Assembly (NCBI GenBank): GCA_943735955.1
Contig: OX030960.1
Coordinates: 6,739,351-6,803,350 of the forward strand
Direction of reading: 5' to 3'
Source of the DNA: Piscicola geometra
Taxonomy: Eukaryota > Annelida > Clitellata > Hirudinida > Piscicolidae
Length of the DNA stretch: 64,000 bases
Of the stretch, positions 1-33,072 are shown one piece after another. Under the pieces are notes generated by a model. That model did not search any database. It was not told where the DNA came from and saw nothing but the letters and a program-made list of their open reading frames with translations. Made by a program: the position numbers and the translations under genes. How positions within the stretch are numbered: the stretch's first letter is position 1; each line of letters begins with the position of its first letter.

Positions 1-181
1 TATTGGGGTTCTAGTCTCGGAAATTTGATTTATTACCAAGTTAGCCGTAATGAATTCTTGGCACTTTTAATTATTTTCATTTCTAATTCTCTCTTGATTT
101 TATCTTTAATTTTTCCTTGTTTCTTCTTTCCCATTCCAACTTCAAATCCACATCCACCCACACTGACACTCCCGCACCTAC

Positions 182-1000
182 CTCAGTTCATCAGTGTTAA
201 CCTCGCCTCTCTTGTCCTTGTCCAACGACTTGAACATTTCCCTCATCTCCCTCTCATCCTCATCATCCTTCATCTTCTTCAGGAGAATGTTGCAGAAGTC
301 CTCGAACGGGATGAAGCCTGTGCCTGTGTGGTGTAATAATAATAATAATAATAATAATCATTATCGTTTTTGTATAGCGCAGCTTTGGAGTGAAGATGGT
401 TCTATTTTCGTTGAACAGTTGAGACTTGTACAAGAAATAAATGACGTAGTGGGAAACAAATTAAGATAACTTATTTATTATCAGTAAGTTCAACGATGCA
501 TCAGCGACTCACCCTCGGAGTCGATCGTGTGTTCGATCTTTTGCAAGAAATCTGGCTTGATGTTGTGACCGAGGCGCTTCATGGTCGCCTCGATGTCTCC
601 CACCTTTATCTGCTCCTCTCCCTTCTTGTCGAAGGCCTTGAAGGCATCTTTGGCGGCTTTGTGGGAGTGATGGGAAGAAAAAAAAAGCGTTTTTAAAGAT
701 TGTGAGAGAGAAGTTTTGTGTTTGAATGAATTAGTTAGTTAGTGTGGTGAACGGAAGTGGGAAAAGAAGATTTATGACTTGATAATTGGTTAAGTGGTGT
801 GGTTTAGTGAACTGATGAGAAAAAGAAGTTTCATGATGAAGTAGCCAACCTTTGGTCTGGGCGTCACTCAGTTTGATGGTGTCAGACTGTGGTGTGGAAG
901 GAGTTGCGTTATTGAAGGCTTAAGGACCTCTCTCACAACTTCATTAAATTAATAAAATCAGATTCAAAATCTTAAACCAATAAAAGCAGGAACTCACCAT
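182..1000 (-). CDS. Troponin C-like EF-hand protein, partial (C-terminus off left edge)
   Basis: Calcium sensor of the calmodulin/troponin C family; troponin C switches thin filaments on in muscle. Exons on the minus strand: 1000-998 (ATG alone, followed by GTGAGT), 886-850, 656-513, 323-182; phases agree throughout, giving 108 codons plus two bases, and the last exon ends at a GTAGGT donor, so at least one exon lies beyond the window. The protein starts MSDTIKLSDAQTK, the short lead typical of invertebrate troponin C. EF-hand loops are seen at DKKGEEQIKVGD (first loop; ends in D instead of the usual E, so calcium binding there is doubtful), DSEGTGFIPFED, and DKDKRGEVNTDE. FCNILLKKMKDDEDEREM lies between hands two and three, as in the central helix of the family. 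A calmodulin-like protein is the alternative. An exon holding only the start codon is common in this family. Confidence 0.8.
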
Positions 1001-2442
1001 GATGCAGCGTTATCCGTTGTAGTTCTACTACAGCATCAGCAATGCCTTTATCTCTCTACACATACCATCTCATCACGCCTTATCTTGCATATGTGAATGT
1101 GTGTGCTGCATACATTCACTGTTAAGATTCTGTTATATGAGAATATATTGTATGGATGTGAGTGAGGGAGTGTGTGTGTGTGTGTGTGCGTGCGTGGAGT
1201 ACTGGAGTGAAGCAAGGGCTGAAGTTCTTGCTTGGTGAAAAAAGATATTAATAGTTTCTGCGTTGTTTGGAACTTTTGCATTTGTGTGTACTTGTGTGTG
1301 TGTGTGTGTTTTATGCGTGTTTGCATTTGATTCTTCGTTTCCATCAGAGCGTAATTTCTTTATTAATCTCCACCCCAGCGAGCCAAATGCTTTCCAGGAG
1401 CCTGCATGGCGGCTGCAAGTAGCAATGAACCCAATGACTAAATATAAGGTAGGTACCCGTGCACCTCATGTATCGCACGCAGTTTGATGTACTCTAAACT
1501 GGTTAAGCTCCCAATGCACAGGTGCTTTTCATAGACACCCACCCACTCTAAGAAAACATGAGTCGGACAGGAGCACATTAGAAAAATAGTTAGAAAGGGA
1601 AAACTGAAATTCACTGGCTATTTTCTTTGCAAGACTACAGAGGTATTTTGAAGTCCTGGCCAGGTTTTTCAAATGAAATCATAAATGAGTGTTCATTTTA
1701 GTGATTTGTATCCAAGCCTATCTTGTAGCGCAGAGGCCATATAAGGTTGCAACATTTTTTAACCTCAATGTCAATTTCATTACACATGGTCACTGTTCCT
1801 GACATAAAGAAATGCATTACAATCTTTTCTACTTTCGTAGAGCCTGTGAGGTCAAGCCTCTTACATGATTTCTTGTTGGATTACTTTTCAGATTCAAAGA
1901 ATTTAGAAATAAAAGATGGAAATATATAAATAAATAGAGTCTGCTGATGTTACACTGTAAGAAAGCGAAAGAATGACATTGCATGTAGGCCGCTACAGTC
2001 GAGATAGGAATGATTGATTTGAAAATAAACTAAAAAAACTTTTAAAGAATTTAAATGGGGGAATTGTTTAAAATAAATATTTATATAATACACATTCACG
2101 TACAAAAACACACAAAAAATCACAACACAAACAAACATGTTAATGCTGAGAAAGTAAAATGTCGATGTTTCAATGAATCGGCGAAAGATAAATTGATGGA
2201 TGGTTGAATGATGGATGGTTGAATGATGAATGGGCGTATGATCAATGAATGGATGAACGGATGAATGGACGATGGATGAAGGATGCTCATTCAGATAAAT
2301 CATCTTGCAGGCTGTTGGAAAGAGACAGATGTGTCTCGATGGAGATGGCAGGATCATTCTATGGTGTTTTATGGAGTGTTGGTAGACCGGTGTTGGTAGA
2401 CCGGTGTGGTATGAAGGATGATAAAATGATGCATGCAGTCCC
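1001..2442. other. Intergenic spacer, no gene seen
   Basis: Lies upstream of the troponin C-like start and downstream of SLX1. It holds short GT and CA microsatellites (about 1160-1310) and a TGGATGGTTGAATGATGAA-like tandem stretch at about 2190-2285. I see no conserved coding exon on either strand. Confidence 0.6.
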
Positions 2443-4258
2443 CTACTGTGGGATCATGAAATAAGATAGAGAAACAAAACGAAAAAAATTAAAAAGCCTA
2501 AAAAGAAAAAAAACCTCGGTTCGGTGATGACAGGCCCGCTTGAAGCGGATCAGATCTCCCCACAGGAGGACCGCCTGGCAGCAAGGACAAGACCCCTCGA
2601 CAGGCAAGAGATGGAGGGAGGGTGCAGGAGGGAGAAAGGAGGTGGCGAGACAAGTGGTGTGGAAGGCTGAGTGACAAGATAGGCATCTCAGTTTGTTGTT
2701 CTGGTGCTGTGGATGATGGTATTGGAATGAGTAAAGGTGTTATAGAAGGGATTGATGAATGGATAAATGATTGAATGCATTAATGGATGAATGATTGAAT
2801 GCATTAATGGATGAATGATTGAATGCATTAATGGATGAATGATTGAATGCATTAATGGATGAATGATTGAATGCATTAATGGATAAATGATTGAATGCAT
2901 TAATGGATGAATGATTGAATGCATTAATGGATGAATGATTGAATGCATTAATGGATGAATGATTGAAAGCATTAATGGATGAATGATTGAATGCATTAAT
3001 GGATGAATGATTGAATGCATTAATGGATGAATGATTGAATGCATTAATGGATGAATGATTGAATGCATTAATGGATGAATGAATGGACGACGGAGAAAAA
3101 AATGTGAGTACCTCAATTTTGATTTTGCATATTCCGCACTGTGCAACCACATCATCTCCTCCTCCTCCTCCTCCATCCTCTTGCTTCCTTCCACTCCTTG
3201 CCTTGGCACACTTCACTGGTCCATACTCCACCCTCATGTGCACTGGAGGTTGGTTGTCAATGCAAAAGTCCTTCTGTTGTAGAATTTTTTGATGGTGTTG
3301 TAATGCTTTTTTATTGGTTTAGGGGTGTTGTAGTGTTGGTGGTATTATAGTAGTAATGTAGTGTTGGTGTTGTTGTAGTGTTAGTGGTGTTGCAGTGTTG
3401 TTGTAGTGTTAGTGATGTTGCAGTGTTGTTGGTTTTAGTGTTGTAGTGTTCTAAATGTTATTATAGTGGTGTTGTAGCATTGGTAGTGTTGATAGTGATG
3501 TTTTCAGAATTTAAAAGAGTGACCTTGTAGGATTGTTTGATCCACTGGATGGTGAGGGGCAGTCGTTGCCATGGGGGAGTCCTCAGCATCTGCCATAACA
3601 CCCTTAACTGATGGTTTAATGAATGAAAAGATTCTCTGATGATAATGATGATAAAGTGATGATGAAGATGATAATGATGATTATAAAGTGATGATGATGA
3701 TGATGACCATGAGTAGGGGCTACCTGATACTCATACTTGCGTTCACTGTTCTTCTTTCGAGGCAAGTGTTTCAGCCTTCGACTTTGCCACGGCTTCGTCC
3801 AAGCCCACTCAAACTGCAATGGTGCGTGTGTGCATGCATGCATAATTAATTACTAATCATTAGTAGACCCTTTCATTGCAGCCTTATCCTTCTTCCTCCA
3901 CTCACCCGTAAAGCAGATATCATGTTTGGAAAGCCGTGTATAATCAACACCATTTCCCTGCATGAATTTGAAATCGCATTCTACACTGGCTTTTAACCAT
4001 TTATTAATTGAATTGAGTATATAAGAATAACTTTGCTTAAGTTAAAAGTCTTAGCAAAAACACAATCCCAGCAGACCAGGGTCCCTTGCCGTGAGTTCTC
4101 CATGCGCCTCCAAACTGCCTGCCCTTGTTGTGCTGCTTCTTCCTTCTTTCAGGGTTCACAGTGAAGCCAACATAGGTTCGTCCCTTGTATTGTGGGTTGG
4201 TGCAGCAAAGCAGGTACACGCCATAAAACTTCTCTTGAAGCATTTCCTCAGTCTCCAT
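2443..4258 (-). CDS. SLX1: Structure-specific endonuclease subunit SLX1
   Basis: Catalytic subunit of the SLX1-SLX4 nuclease, which cuts branched DNA such as Holliday junctions and flaps in the nucleus. Minus-strand exons: 4258-4077, 3957-3906, 3813-3724, 3607-3524, 3273-3112, 2706-2443; all junctions are GT-AG and in phase, total 277 residues (human SLX1A has 275). The N-terminal GIY-YIG domain shows [20 protein letters not shown] (catalytic Arg) and FEWAWTKP (metal-binding Glu). [12 protein letters not shown] and [11 protein letters not shown] follow. The C-terminal RING/PHD-like zinc finger has [14 protein letters not shown] and SCPCC, then the family signature [11 protein letters not shown]. 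The last 25 or so residues (HHRTEV onwards, Phe-rich) are unlike other SLX1 proteins and may reflect a missed last exon. The acceptor of exon 6 is a tandem CAG CACCAG, so two residues may be optional. Intron 5 carries a 24-bp minisatellite. Shares a 392-bp spacer with MYG1, head-to-head. Confidence 0.93.
2738..3084. repeat. 24-bp minisatellite in SLX1 intron 5
   Basis: About 14 copies of a 24-bp unit, core TGAATGCATTAATGGATGAA plus TGAT, with single-base variants (for example one TGAAAGC). In reverse complement the array has no stop codon in two frames and so gives false Ser/Ile/His-rich open frames. It fills most of SLX1 intron 5 and ends a few bases from the donor of exon 5. Confidence 0.9.
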
Positions 4259-4650
4259 CTGGAAATTGTAATCATATAAGTTTTCTTAAGGTTTAAAGTT
4301 TAATCATTAAACTTTATCAAAATTTAAATTGAAGATTTGAATGACATGTTTTTTTGGAGAAAAATAAATTAACTATTAAGATACTACCTTTTATTAACTT
4401 TTGATGTTTAAATTTAACCGCGTATTTTAAGAGTCTTAAATTAAGACTAAGGCTTACTTTTAAACTAGTGTTTTGAGACAAAAGCTCACTTTTAAATCTC
4501 ATGTTTGTTTCATGTGGTGAGTTTAAACTTTAAAGTCATACTTTAATAAATTTAATAAAATAACAATTACATTTTCACAGGTTTTTCAAGACTATTTCAA
4601 AGTTTTCAGTTCATACAAAACATCAATCAAACTTGATAATCTCATCTAAA
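4259..4650. promoter_or_regulatory. Shared 5' region of SLX1 and MYG1 (head-to-head)
   Basis: The two start codons face away from each other, 392 bp apart. The stretch is AT-rich and holds repeated AAACTTTAAA-like words (about 4280-4530). A sequence TTTCCAG directly precedes the SLX1 ATG on the minus strand and could be the acceptor of a 5' UTR intron. No TATA box or defined operator can be assigned; the bidirectional promoter is inferred from spacing only. Confidence 0.45.
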
Positions 4651-7533
4651 ATGGCAACTTCTCCAAAGAAACTCAAGCTGGCCCAGCCAAAGTAACTAGA
4701 AAATAAAATATATTAAACATTTTATAATTATATTTTGTTCCAGTTTAATCCATTCGAATCCACACACAATTCAGAAGCATAGGCACTCACAATGGCTGTT
4801 TCCACTGCGACGAAGTGTTGGCTTGCTACATGCTTCTCAAACTCTATCCCAACACTCCCATTATCAGGTCTCCAACACACTAGCAGCAACATCTGCATAA
4901 TAATAAATTAATTAAATTATGGCTCATATCTATTATGTCTCTTTTATTCAACCACCACCACCATCATCTCCAGGACAAGAGACCCTACAAAGTTGTCATC
5001 TTGCAGCATAGTGGTCGACGTGGGAAGTGTTTACGATGCTGAGAAGGGTCGCTTCGACCACCACCAGAAGTGAGTCGGAGAGTTTGTGCATGCCTCCATG
5101 CCTTGAATGATGTTTGTGAGATTGCCATGCCCTACAAATGATGATAATGCTAATGCTAATAATAATAATAATATTTCAATTAATATTAGTAATAATAATT
5201 ATATTTTTAATAATAATAGTAATAATAATTATATTTTTAATAATAATAATAATAGTTCTCGTTTTTGTATATCAGCTGGCACACAACTAAAGCACTCCAA
5301 ACAATTATATATGTGTATTCTGGCAGGTCATTCGACTCGACCATGAAGTCTCTCACTGGCAGCAAGAGGTGGAACACGAAGCTGTCGAGTGCAGGCCTTG
5401 TGTACCACCACTTCGGCAGGGAGGTCATCTCACTGCTAGTTGGTGAGTGGGGTCTCAAAGGATGGAAGGGGTGATCTTGGGGGGTCTTAACCAGCTAGGA
5501 CCCCTCACTGCCAAAAAAAGGGTGGAAGGGGTTCGGACCCCAGGATTGCCGCCCATGGGTGAAGGCATGCATGGCGGTATTGAAGCTTTCAATGTGGTTG
5601 TTGAGAAGTTTGAGGTGATGGTAATTTTGTAGAGCAAGGTTCAACATAAATTTTTGGCGATTTCTGAAAAATAATTAAAAAATCAAGAAAAAAAAGATGA
5701 CCAAAGTAATTGTGCTGACTACGACTATACACTTAGTGCTTTAGTGGTCTTGTAGCTCGTCCGGATTTACGCCACGTTTATAATATTCGTTGTTGTATTG
5801 CGTTAATGCTGAAGCACTGTAGCTTTCACCATTCACTCGAACAGGGGGTGGAAAGGCAATCGGAACAGAAGATGAGGATGTGGAGGAGGTGTGGGACCGG
5901 GTGTATGAGGCGTTGATCCACTCGGTGGACGGCATTGATAATGGAGTGCCTGTCGCGGAGGGAAGTCTCAAGTGAGAGGGGTGGTCTCCTTATTATCCTT
6001 ATTATTGTTATTATTATTATGATTATTACTGTTGTTATTATTATTATAACGTTAATATTATTCGTCATGGTTTTGTATTGTATTATATGTGAACGGGTTG
6101 TCGTATCTTTTACGACTCTCGGCTTGATCAATGCTTTGTGGTCTAATTTCGAGGGCTATCAATGTAATCCATTGACGCGAATTGAAGGGCCTAGGAACAC
6201 GTTTGGGTTATTTGCAATTTGTATAAGAATTATTTGTATGTTTTTAATGTGCATTTTCGAATTATTTCACCACATCACACTAATACTGAATCACACCACC
6301 ACAGCTACCACACTCCACACTACACCACCACATAGCCACACATCACCACACCACCACCACAACTACCACACTCCACACTACACCACCACATAGCCACACA
6401 TCACCACACCACCACCACAACTACCACACTCTACACTACACCACCACATAGCCACACATCACCACACCACCACCACAACTACCACACTCTACACTACACC
6501 ACCACATAGCCACACATCACCACACCACCACCACAGCTACCTCATAAGGACCGACTTGAGTTCCAGAGTGGCAGGCCTCAACCCTCCCTGGAACCATCCC
6601 CAATGCGACGATGAAGTCTTCGTCAGGGTGCGTTCAGCATCATTTCATCACCATCATCATCATCATTTCTATCACCATCATCATCATCATCATCATCATA
6701 ATCATCATCATCATCATCATAATCATCTTTATACTCTTTCTCATCATTATTGTCGTCATCATTTTCAACATCATCGTTATCCTTATCATCATTTTCGTCG
6801 TCGTTGTCATCATCATAAACATCGTCATCATCATCACCTCAACCAGGGTCGCTTCGAAGAGGCGATGGCCATGGTAGGGAAGGAGTTTGAAGACAAAGTG
6901 GAATTCTTTTGGTAATGATGATGATGATGATGATGACGATGATGATGATGATGACGATGATGATGATGATGATGACGATGATGGCGAGAATGATGACGGC
7001 GATGATGCTGTATGACTCACGTAAGAAGTATGGCCCACACAGGAAGAGCTGGTTGCCTGCCAAGCAGTGTGTCAAGGAGGCATATGAGAGGCGCTATGAG
7101 GTTCTTGTGGAGGGGTTGTGGTGTGTGGTGTGTCTGTGAAGTGGTAGTTGTGTTACTTGAGGGAAGTAGTGATGATGATGATGACGACGATCATCATCAT
7201 GATAATGCCACCACGTCCGTGTCGTTATCTCAAGTACAAAGCACCAAACACAACAGAACAATGCATCACAAAACACTGCAGGTGGACAGTAGTGGAGAGG
7301 TGATGGTGTTCGAGGGGGCCTCGTGTCCCTGGAAGGAGCACCTGCTCAGCATTGAAGACCCTGCCGTCCCGTGTTAGTGGTGCACCCGTATATATGTTGG
7401 CTGCTTTAGGTGCTTTGTTGCCGTCTGAACGGGTGGGTGAATGTGTAATGGTTTGGTTTGATTTGGCTAATGGCTAATAATTGGCTGGTCCTAGGTTCGA
7501 GTGCAACCGATGTGTTTCATCCCCATTGACACA

Positions 7534-7594
<61 letters not shown>

Positions 7595-8041
7595 TCGATC
7601 CATCCAGCCGTCAAGTATGTTCTATATGCTGAACAGAGTTCTGCAGCGTCCTCAGCGTGGAGGATTCAGTGTGTGCCAGTCGATGCACATTCGTTCGTCA
7701 GTCGGTGTGTGTTTGTGCGTGTATGTTAGTGTGTTTTTGTTTGTATGTTTTTTTTAGTGTACGTTTTTTTTCTGTGGTGTGTGTGTTCAACTATAACCAA
7801 AAAAACGCACACACACACACATACAAACACACACTCACACCTAAACACACACACACGCACACACAGACGTGCCCTTCCCGAGGAATGGAGGGGCTTGAGG
7901 GGCGAGGAGCTGTCGAAGAAGGTTGGTCTCGAGAGGTGTGTCTTCGTGCACATAAACGGCTTCACCGGAGGCCACCAGAGCAGGGAGGGGGCGCTTGCGA
8001 TGGCTAGGAAGGCTTTAAGGGCCTCAGAGGGAACTGTCTGA
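4651..8041 (+). CDS. MYG1: MYG1 exonuclease (UPF0160 family)
   Basis: MYG1 is a DHH-like 3'-5' RNA exonuclease acting in nucleolus and mitochondria. Exons: 4651-4691, 4775-4867, 4974-5069, 5327-5442, 5845-5971, 6537-6627, 6847-6911, 7043-7100, 7282-7372, 7608-7704, 7867-8041; all GT-AG, in phase, 349 residues (human 376). Seen motifs: [19 protein letters not shown] with metal ligands His and Asp, [16 protein letters not shown] (DHH motif), [19 protein letters not shown], the [10 protein letters not shown] signature, [28 protein letters not shown] and the C-terminal [18 protein letters not shown]. The ATG chosen gives [14 protein letters not shown], matching the usual start. The N-terminus shows no strong presequence, only a basic stretch. 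Exon 6 begins at the end of a 58-bp minisatellite (see separate entry); exon 7 ends directly at a GTAATGATGATG donor. Intron 4 holds hAT-derived and SINE-like debris. Converges on MCU, 706 bp apart. Confidence 0.95.
5469..5559. mobile_element. Short hAT-type repeat fragment in MYG1 intron 4
   Basis: Holds GATCTTGGGGGGTC at one side and ACCCCAGGATTGCCGCCCAT at the other. These are the terminal words of the hAT-like family seen at 33073-33190, 41722-49221 and 61868-62505 (terminus GGGCGGCGATC). Degenerate, no coding capacity. Confidence 0.55.
5746..5806 (+). repeat. SINE/LINE-tail-like dispersed repeat, copy 1
   Basis: About 60 bp: GTGGTCTTGTAGCTCGTCCG then a word containing TTTACGCCACGTTTATAATA and ending in ATTCGTTGTTGTATTG. 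Related copies at 21812-21885 (+), 32868-32930 (-) and a shorter one at 44388-44416 (-). The TTGTATTG end looks like a short simple tail, which suggests the 3' end of a retroposon. Confidence 0.6.
6303..6536. repeat. 58-bp minisatellite abutting the MYG1 exon 6 acceptor
   Basis: Four copies of a 58-bp unit made only of CAC, CTAC, CATAGC and CATCAC words; the array ends exactly at the exon 6 acceptor at 6535-6536. The acceptor context CACCACAG/CTACC also occurs at the first unit (about 6298-6307), while inner units read CACCACAACTACC. Confidence 0.85.
6650..6840. repeat. CAT trinucleotide tract in MYG1 intron 6
   Basis: Imperfect CAT/ATC repeats interspersed with TTT and GTC run from soon after the exon 6 donor to just before the exon 7 acceptor. 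Matching GAT tracts lie in intron 7 (6913-7010). Long open frames here are repeat artefacts. Confidence 0.85.
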
Positions 8042-8747
8042 TCAGTTCTTGAACGGTCCGAATGGTTTCAGTGCCCTGTCTTACCATCATCATGTGAACT
8101 CCTAACACTTCTAATATGTGTACTGTGGTATTTCTAGGCAGTAAATAGTATTGCAGCTCATAGGTGTTTCTTAAATTACCCGCATTGTAGTCTGATATTG
8201 TACCTTAGGTAGGTAAACATTTAGAACTTTTAAAAAACAGGCATACATTGGATTATTTCGTGTTAATGAAGTGTGGAATTAAAGTGAGATTTTAATGATT
8301 TGAAAGATTACATTTAATTTTTCAAAATTCAAAAACTACACGGGTTAGGTGAGAAGATGAGAAATTTGAAGAGAATAAATTCTGAAAAATAAAAGCATAT
8401 ACAATGTTAGTTAAGAGTTACTGAGAAGAAAAAAACATTAATGCTAATGGAGAACATCGTGAAAGAATCAAGTATGTGGTAAGCGAAACAATATGTTGCA
8501 AGAACTGGCTTAAACCTCCAATAACTTACTATCTACACAGCATAATTTAGATAATAACAACTATTACCATTGTTATTATTATCTTTAATATTAATTTACA
8601 TAATATCCATTAAAACACTTCACAAATTATCAAAATAATTTGTATCGTTATTACTATTATTATTTTACACAACATCCCTTTTAAAAACACATAAAAGCGC
8701 CTAAAACCGCAGTAAACACTGAACGACCACTACCACCACCGCTGGCA
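8042..8747. other. Convergent spacer between MYG1 and MCU stop codons
   Basis: AT-rich 3' regions of both genes; short AATAAA-like words are present (for example near 8375 on plus). No coding signal seen. Confidence 0.6.
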
Positions 8748-12576
<3,829 letters not shown>

Positions 12577-14945
12577 CGCTGCTAACAGAGACGAACACCA
12601 GGAGCGACTAAACTTAACATTTAAGAAAAGTAAACTTTCAAGAAAATGAAAAATAATAACAGTTATGTTGTTAAATTTTGCAGTAAATTTATTAAAATAT
12701 TCATTAAAATATTTTATGAGATTTATTTTTTCATGGTGCTTTTGATAATCTGATTTTTTTCTAAACGTCTTTCAGGAAACAAATAGCTTCAAATCAAATA
12801 GATTTCTATCAAATCAAATAGCCTCGTGCTATTTGTGCTTTTATTTCAGAGCTCTGCCAAATATTTGATTCTTTTTTATTAAAAAAACAAAATGAAGCCT
12901 ATTAATTCAGAATCGTTATTTATTTCGTATTACTTAATAGTTTTTGATTTTACATTTTGCAAAGTTCGACCTCCCCCTAAAACACAGTTGTAAATTATCC
13001 TTAATAAAAAAATGTATAAATGAGTTTTATGGTCAAATGTTATTTAATTATTTTATACATTGTACCTTGTTCGTATTAGTTCTAATAGTTAGTTCAAAGA
13101 TTCGTACTCGACCGAATATTTGATTCGATATTCAGTACTTTTACGCCGATGAATAGAGCTTTACTATTAATTCATATTTTAAAATTTAAATTTTTTAAAT
13201 AATAATGACTTAATTATTTTACACCGATAACTAGAGTCACTCCGGTGCCAAATAGCTGGCTTTAATCTCTGTATCGGTTGAATAGTTGCAGTCAAAACGT
13301 TCAGGAGCAGTAATCAATAATGTCTGTTCCAATCAAGTTTTGACGATCTCAACTCACAAATAAAAAAAAATTAAATTGCATAAATGCATAAATATTGGCA
13401 AAACCATCAGTTCAATTTTTGTTATTTGTCAATCCATGCATGCATTTTCTTCAAAAACTTAAATAGCGTTAATAATTAAAAGATGAAAAGCTTGGAAGAT
13501 ATAAAGGTATAAAGGCAACTGGGAAAAAGAAATGAAACATGGAACGTGACCGTAAAGGCAAAATATATTAAAACCGAATAACAATTTATAAAAAGAAATA
13601 AGAAACTAGTTGAGTCGATAAATTAGTAAAGGTAAGGTTGAAATAATAGATGAATGAATGAGTGAATGGATTAATGAGTGAATGGATGAATGGACTAATG
13701 AGTGAATGGATGAATAAGTGAATGGATGAATGAGTGAATGGATGATTGAGTGAATGGATGAATGAATAGATAAATGAATGCATGAATGAGTGAATGTAAA
13801 AGAGCAAAGCTTCAGCGGAACGTTCAAGCAGAGAGAGGCCATTGGAAGTGGACATGTTGCTTCCATTAAAAAAGTCCTTGTCGTGCCATGCGTCATGCTT
13901 GCTTCCTTGCCATCTTTGAAGGGGACTTTGAAGTGAGCGCTACATGAAGTAAGCTACTTCAATTCTCTGAGTTTCATATGATTTCGAGACATATTGAATA
14001 TTTATAACAAAACGGTTCAGAAATATTATGATTGTATTACACTATAAACATATATACAATACACCCACATAAATTGTATATCTATCCAAGAGCCTTGCAT
14101 GCATGTGTGTGTGGGAGTATTAGGAGTTTATCTCCTCCTACAACGATGCCTCCTCCTTTTAAGCTGTGTCCACCGGGCGAGTGTTGATTTATCATGTAGG
14201 TTTTCATTCTAACTGCTGTGGCTGCTGGAATATAATAAGTAGATTATTTTAACCTTGTTTTTAGAATTCGTATTTCCGTGTTATAGTGAGTTCCTAGCTG
14301 TTGAGGAGAATTATGAATGGTTTTTCAGTTGTTTGATCACTGTTTGCCATTCAATAAATGTGATTTACTTTCGTGTTAAACTTGAAAAGCGTTCATGTAC
14401 TGACGTCTGAATACTGCCATGAAATATTTAGATTATTTAATTCTCATTGACAAACATAAAATGTAATTGAAAAATTGTTAAAATTAGTAATGTTTTTAAA
14501 AATAAATTTTTGAAATCAATAAAATAAAATATTAAAGACCATGAACATCGAATTGAGACCTTTAAATTATTTTCTTAAAAATCTCGAAAAAGAAACTCTT
14601 ACGTAATTACCAGGAGGGTGATGAGATTAAGCCCAGCTGCTGAATCAAGCTTTTAGAAAACCGTCCTAGACACTTCATTAATCAAACATCGTCTCCAAAT
14701 GAGCAGCAGAACGCAATAACTACGACAAGACATGAAGAGAAGGTTTTAAAAGAAAAAAATTATTTATATTAATGAAAAAATTATTATAAAAAACTATCGT
14801 TTTAATGTATTAATTTTTTTTAAAATACACTGTTTAATAGATAATTTAATGAAAATAATATTAAAAATCAAAATATTAAACAATTCTATAAAATAAACTT
14901 TTTCGAGCAAGGCCAAAACAATAAAGCATTGACTTTAAAAAGACA
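12577..14945. other. Divergent spacer between MCU and the IgSF gene
   Basis: AT-rich. It contains the short TGAATGAG array at 13640-13800 and otherwise nothing that I can call coding. Promoters of both genes must lie here, but I see no reliable motif. Confidence 0.55.
13640..13800. repeat. TGAATGAG/TGGA tandem array
   Basis: Imperfect units such as TGAATGAGTGAATGGATGAA. Related in sequence to the 20-bp array at 52156-54695 (which reads TGAATGAATGAGTGAATAAA on minus) and to the 24-bp array in SLX1 intron 5. Confidence 0.8.
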
Positions 14946-32084
<17,139 letters not shown>

Positions 32085-32867
32085 CGCATTAGTCAGAACA
32101 TTTCCAAGAGTAGTTTGAGGTCATGTCGTTACCTCAAGGGACTTGCACGGGTTCTGGCAACAAACCTCTCGCAAGTCAAACGATCCAGACGTAGGTGTCT
32201 TCATGCAGTCAAACATCCACTCACGAAGAAGACACCCTCCATCCTGTACTGTATCTTGGGTCAAGGCCTATCCTAGCAACAAAAACAAGCTCAACAACAA
32301 CAGTTCAATCAATCACAGTGCAACAAAAAACTTTAAACAGCAGTGCATAAGCAACACTGCTACAACATGGACTCTTTCATGAATTTTGTTGCTCAAATAA
32401 AAGGTTTACAAATAATGTTGTTTAATGATAAAGATGTTTCCAAATAATAATAATTCCAAAATTTTACTTCGGTGAATTGAACTTTATAATTAAACCATTT
32501 AATATTCCCTGCAACCAACTAGTATATCCAGGCAAGCAGGGCTTACAGTGACTGAGTGGAGCCAGTAGAAAAAAGAAAAAAAAATATTTAGACTTTGAAA
32601 CACTCATGGATCATTTCACAAGCATTTGAAGCGAGAAAAAGATATTGGATTCTTATGAATAAGAAGCGATTATGAATAAGTTATGAACCAATGGACCATA
32701 TGTTATGCCTATAACTCACTTCACTAAACTCGACTCGACCAAATCAAAACTAAATTTATAGTGGGTTTTCAAATATTGTTGAGTTCCATTTTTATATTTT
32801 GTCAATTTTTTTTGTAATAATATATATTATAAGAAGAGTTCAAACCTTTTTAGTGATATTCAATGAA

Positions 32868-32930
32868 ATATAATACAACGACGATTATTAATAATATTAA
32901 CATGGCGTAAACCCGGACGAGCTTCAAGAC
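32868..32930 (-). repeat. SINE/LINE-tail-like dispersed repeat, copy 3
   Basis: Reads ATACAACGACGATTATTAAT, then ACATGGCGTAAACCCGGACG and AGCTTCAAGACC on plus; reverse complement of the family at 5746 and 21812. Confidence 0.6.
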
Positions 32931-33072
32931 CCCCTTGGTTATGAACAATGGTAAGTTACATGACCTACTCTTAAATGATAGTAAAAAATTTTCAATTTTG
33001 ACTCATAATTGTAATTATAATTATAACTCATAATCGAATATTTTTCGTTTATTTTCAATGGCAACTTATACT

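Noticed and set aside
1048..1487. Frames near the GT/CA tracts upstream of troponin C
   Set aside because: Low-complexity His/Thr/Cys content, no homology recognised, no splice partners.
6556..7139. Long His-, Met- or Ile-rich frames in ATC/GAT repeats
   Set aside because: Trinucleotide repeat translations; only the MYG1 exons within this stretch have family motifs.
32143..32382. 79-residue frame after the IgSF gene
   Set aside because: Asn/Ser-rich, no acceptor in the right phase, and it lies in the probable 3' UTR before AATAAA.
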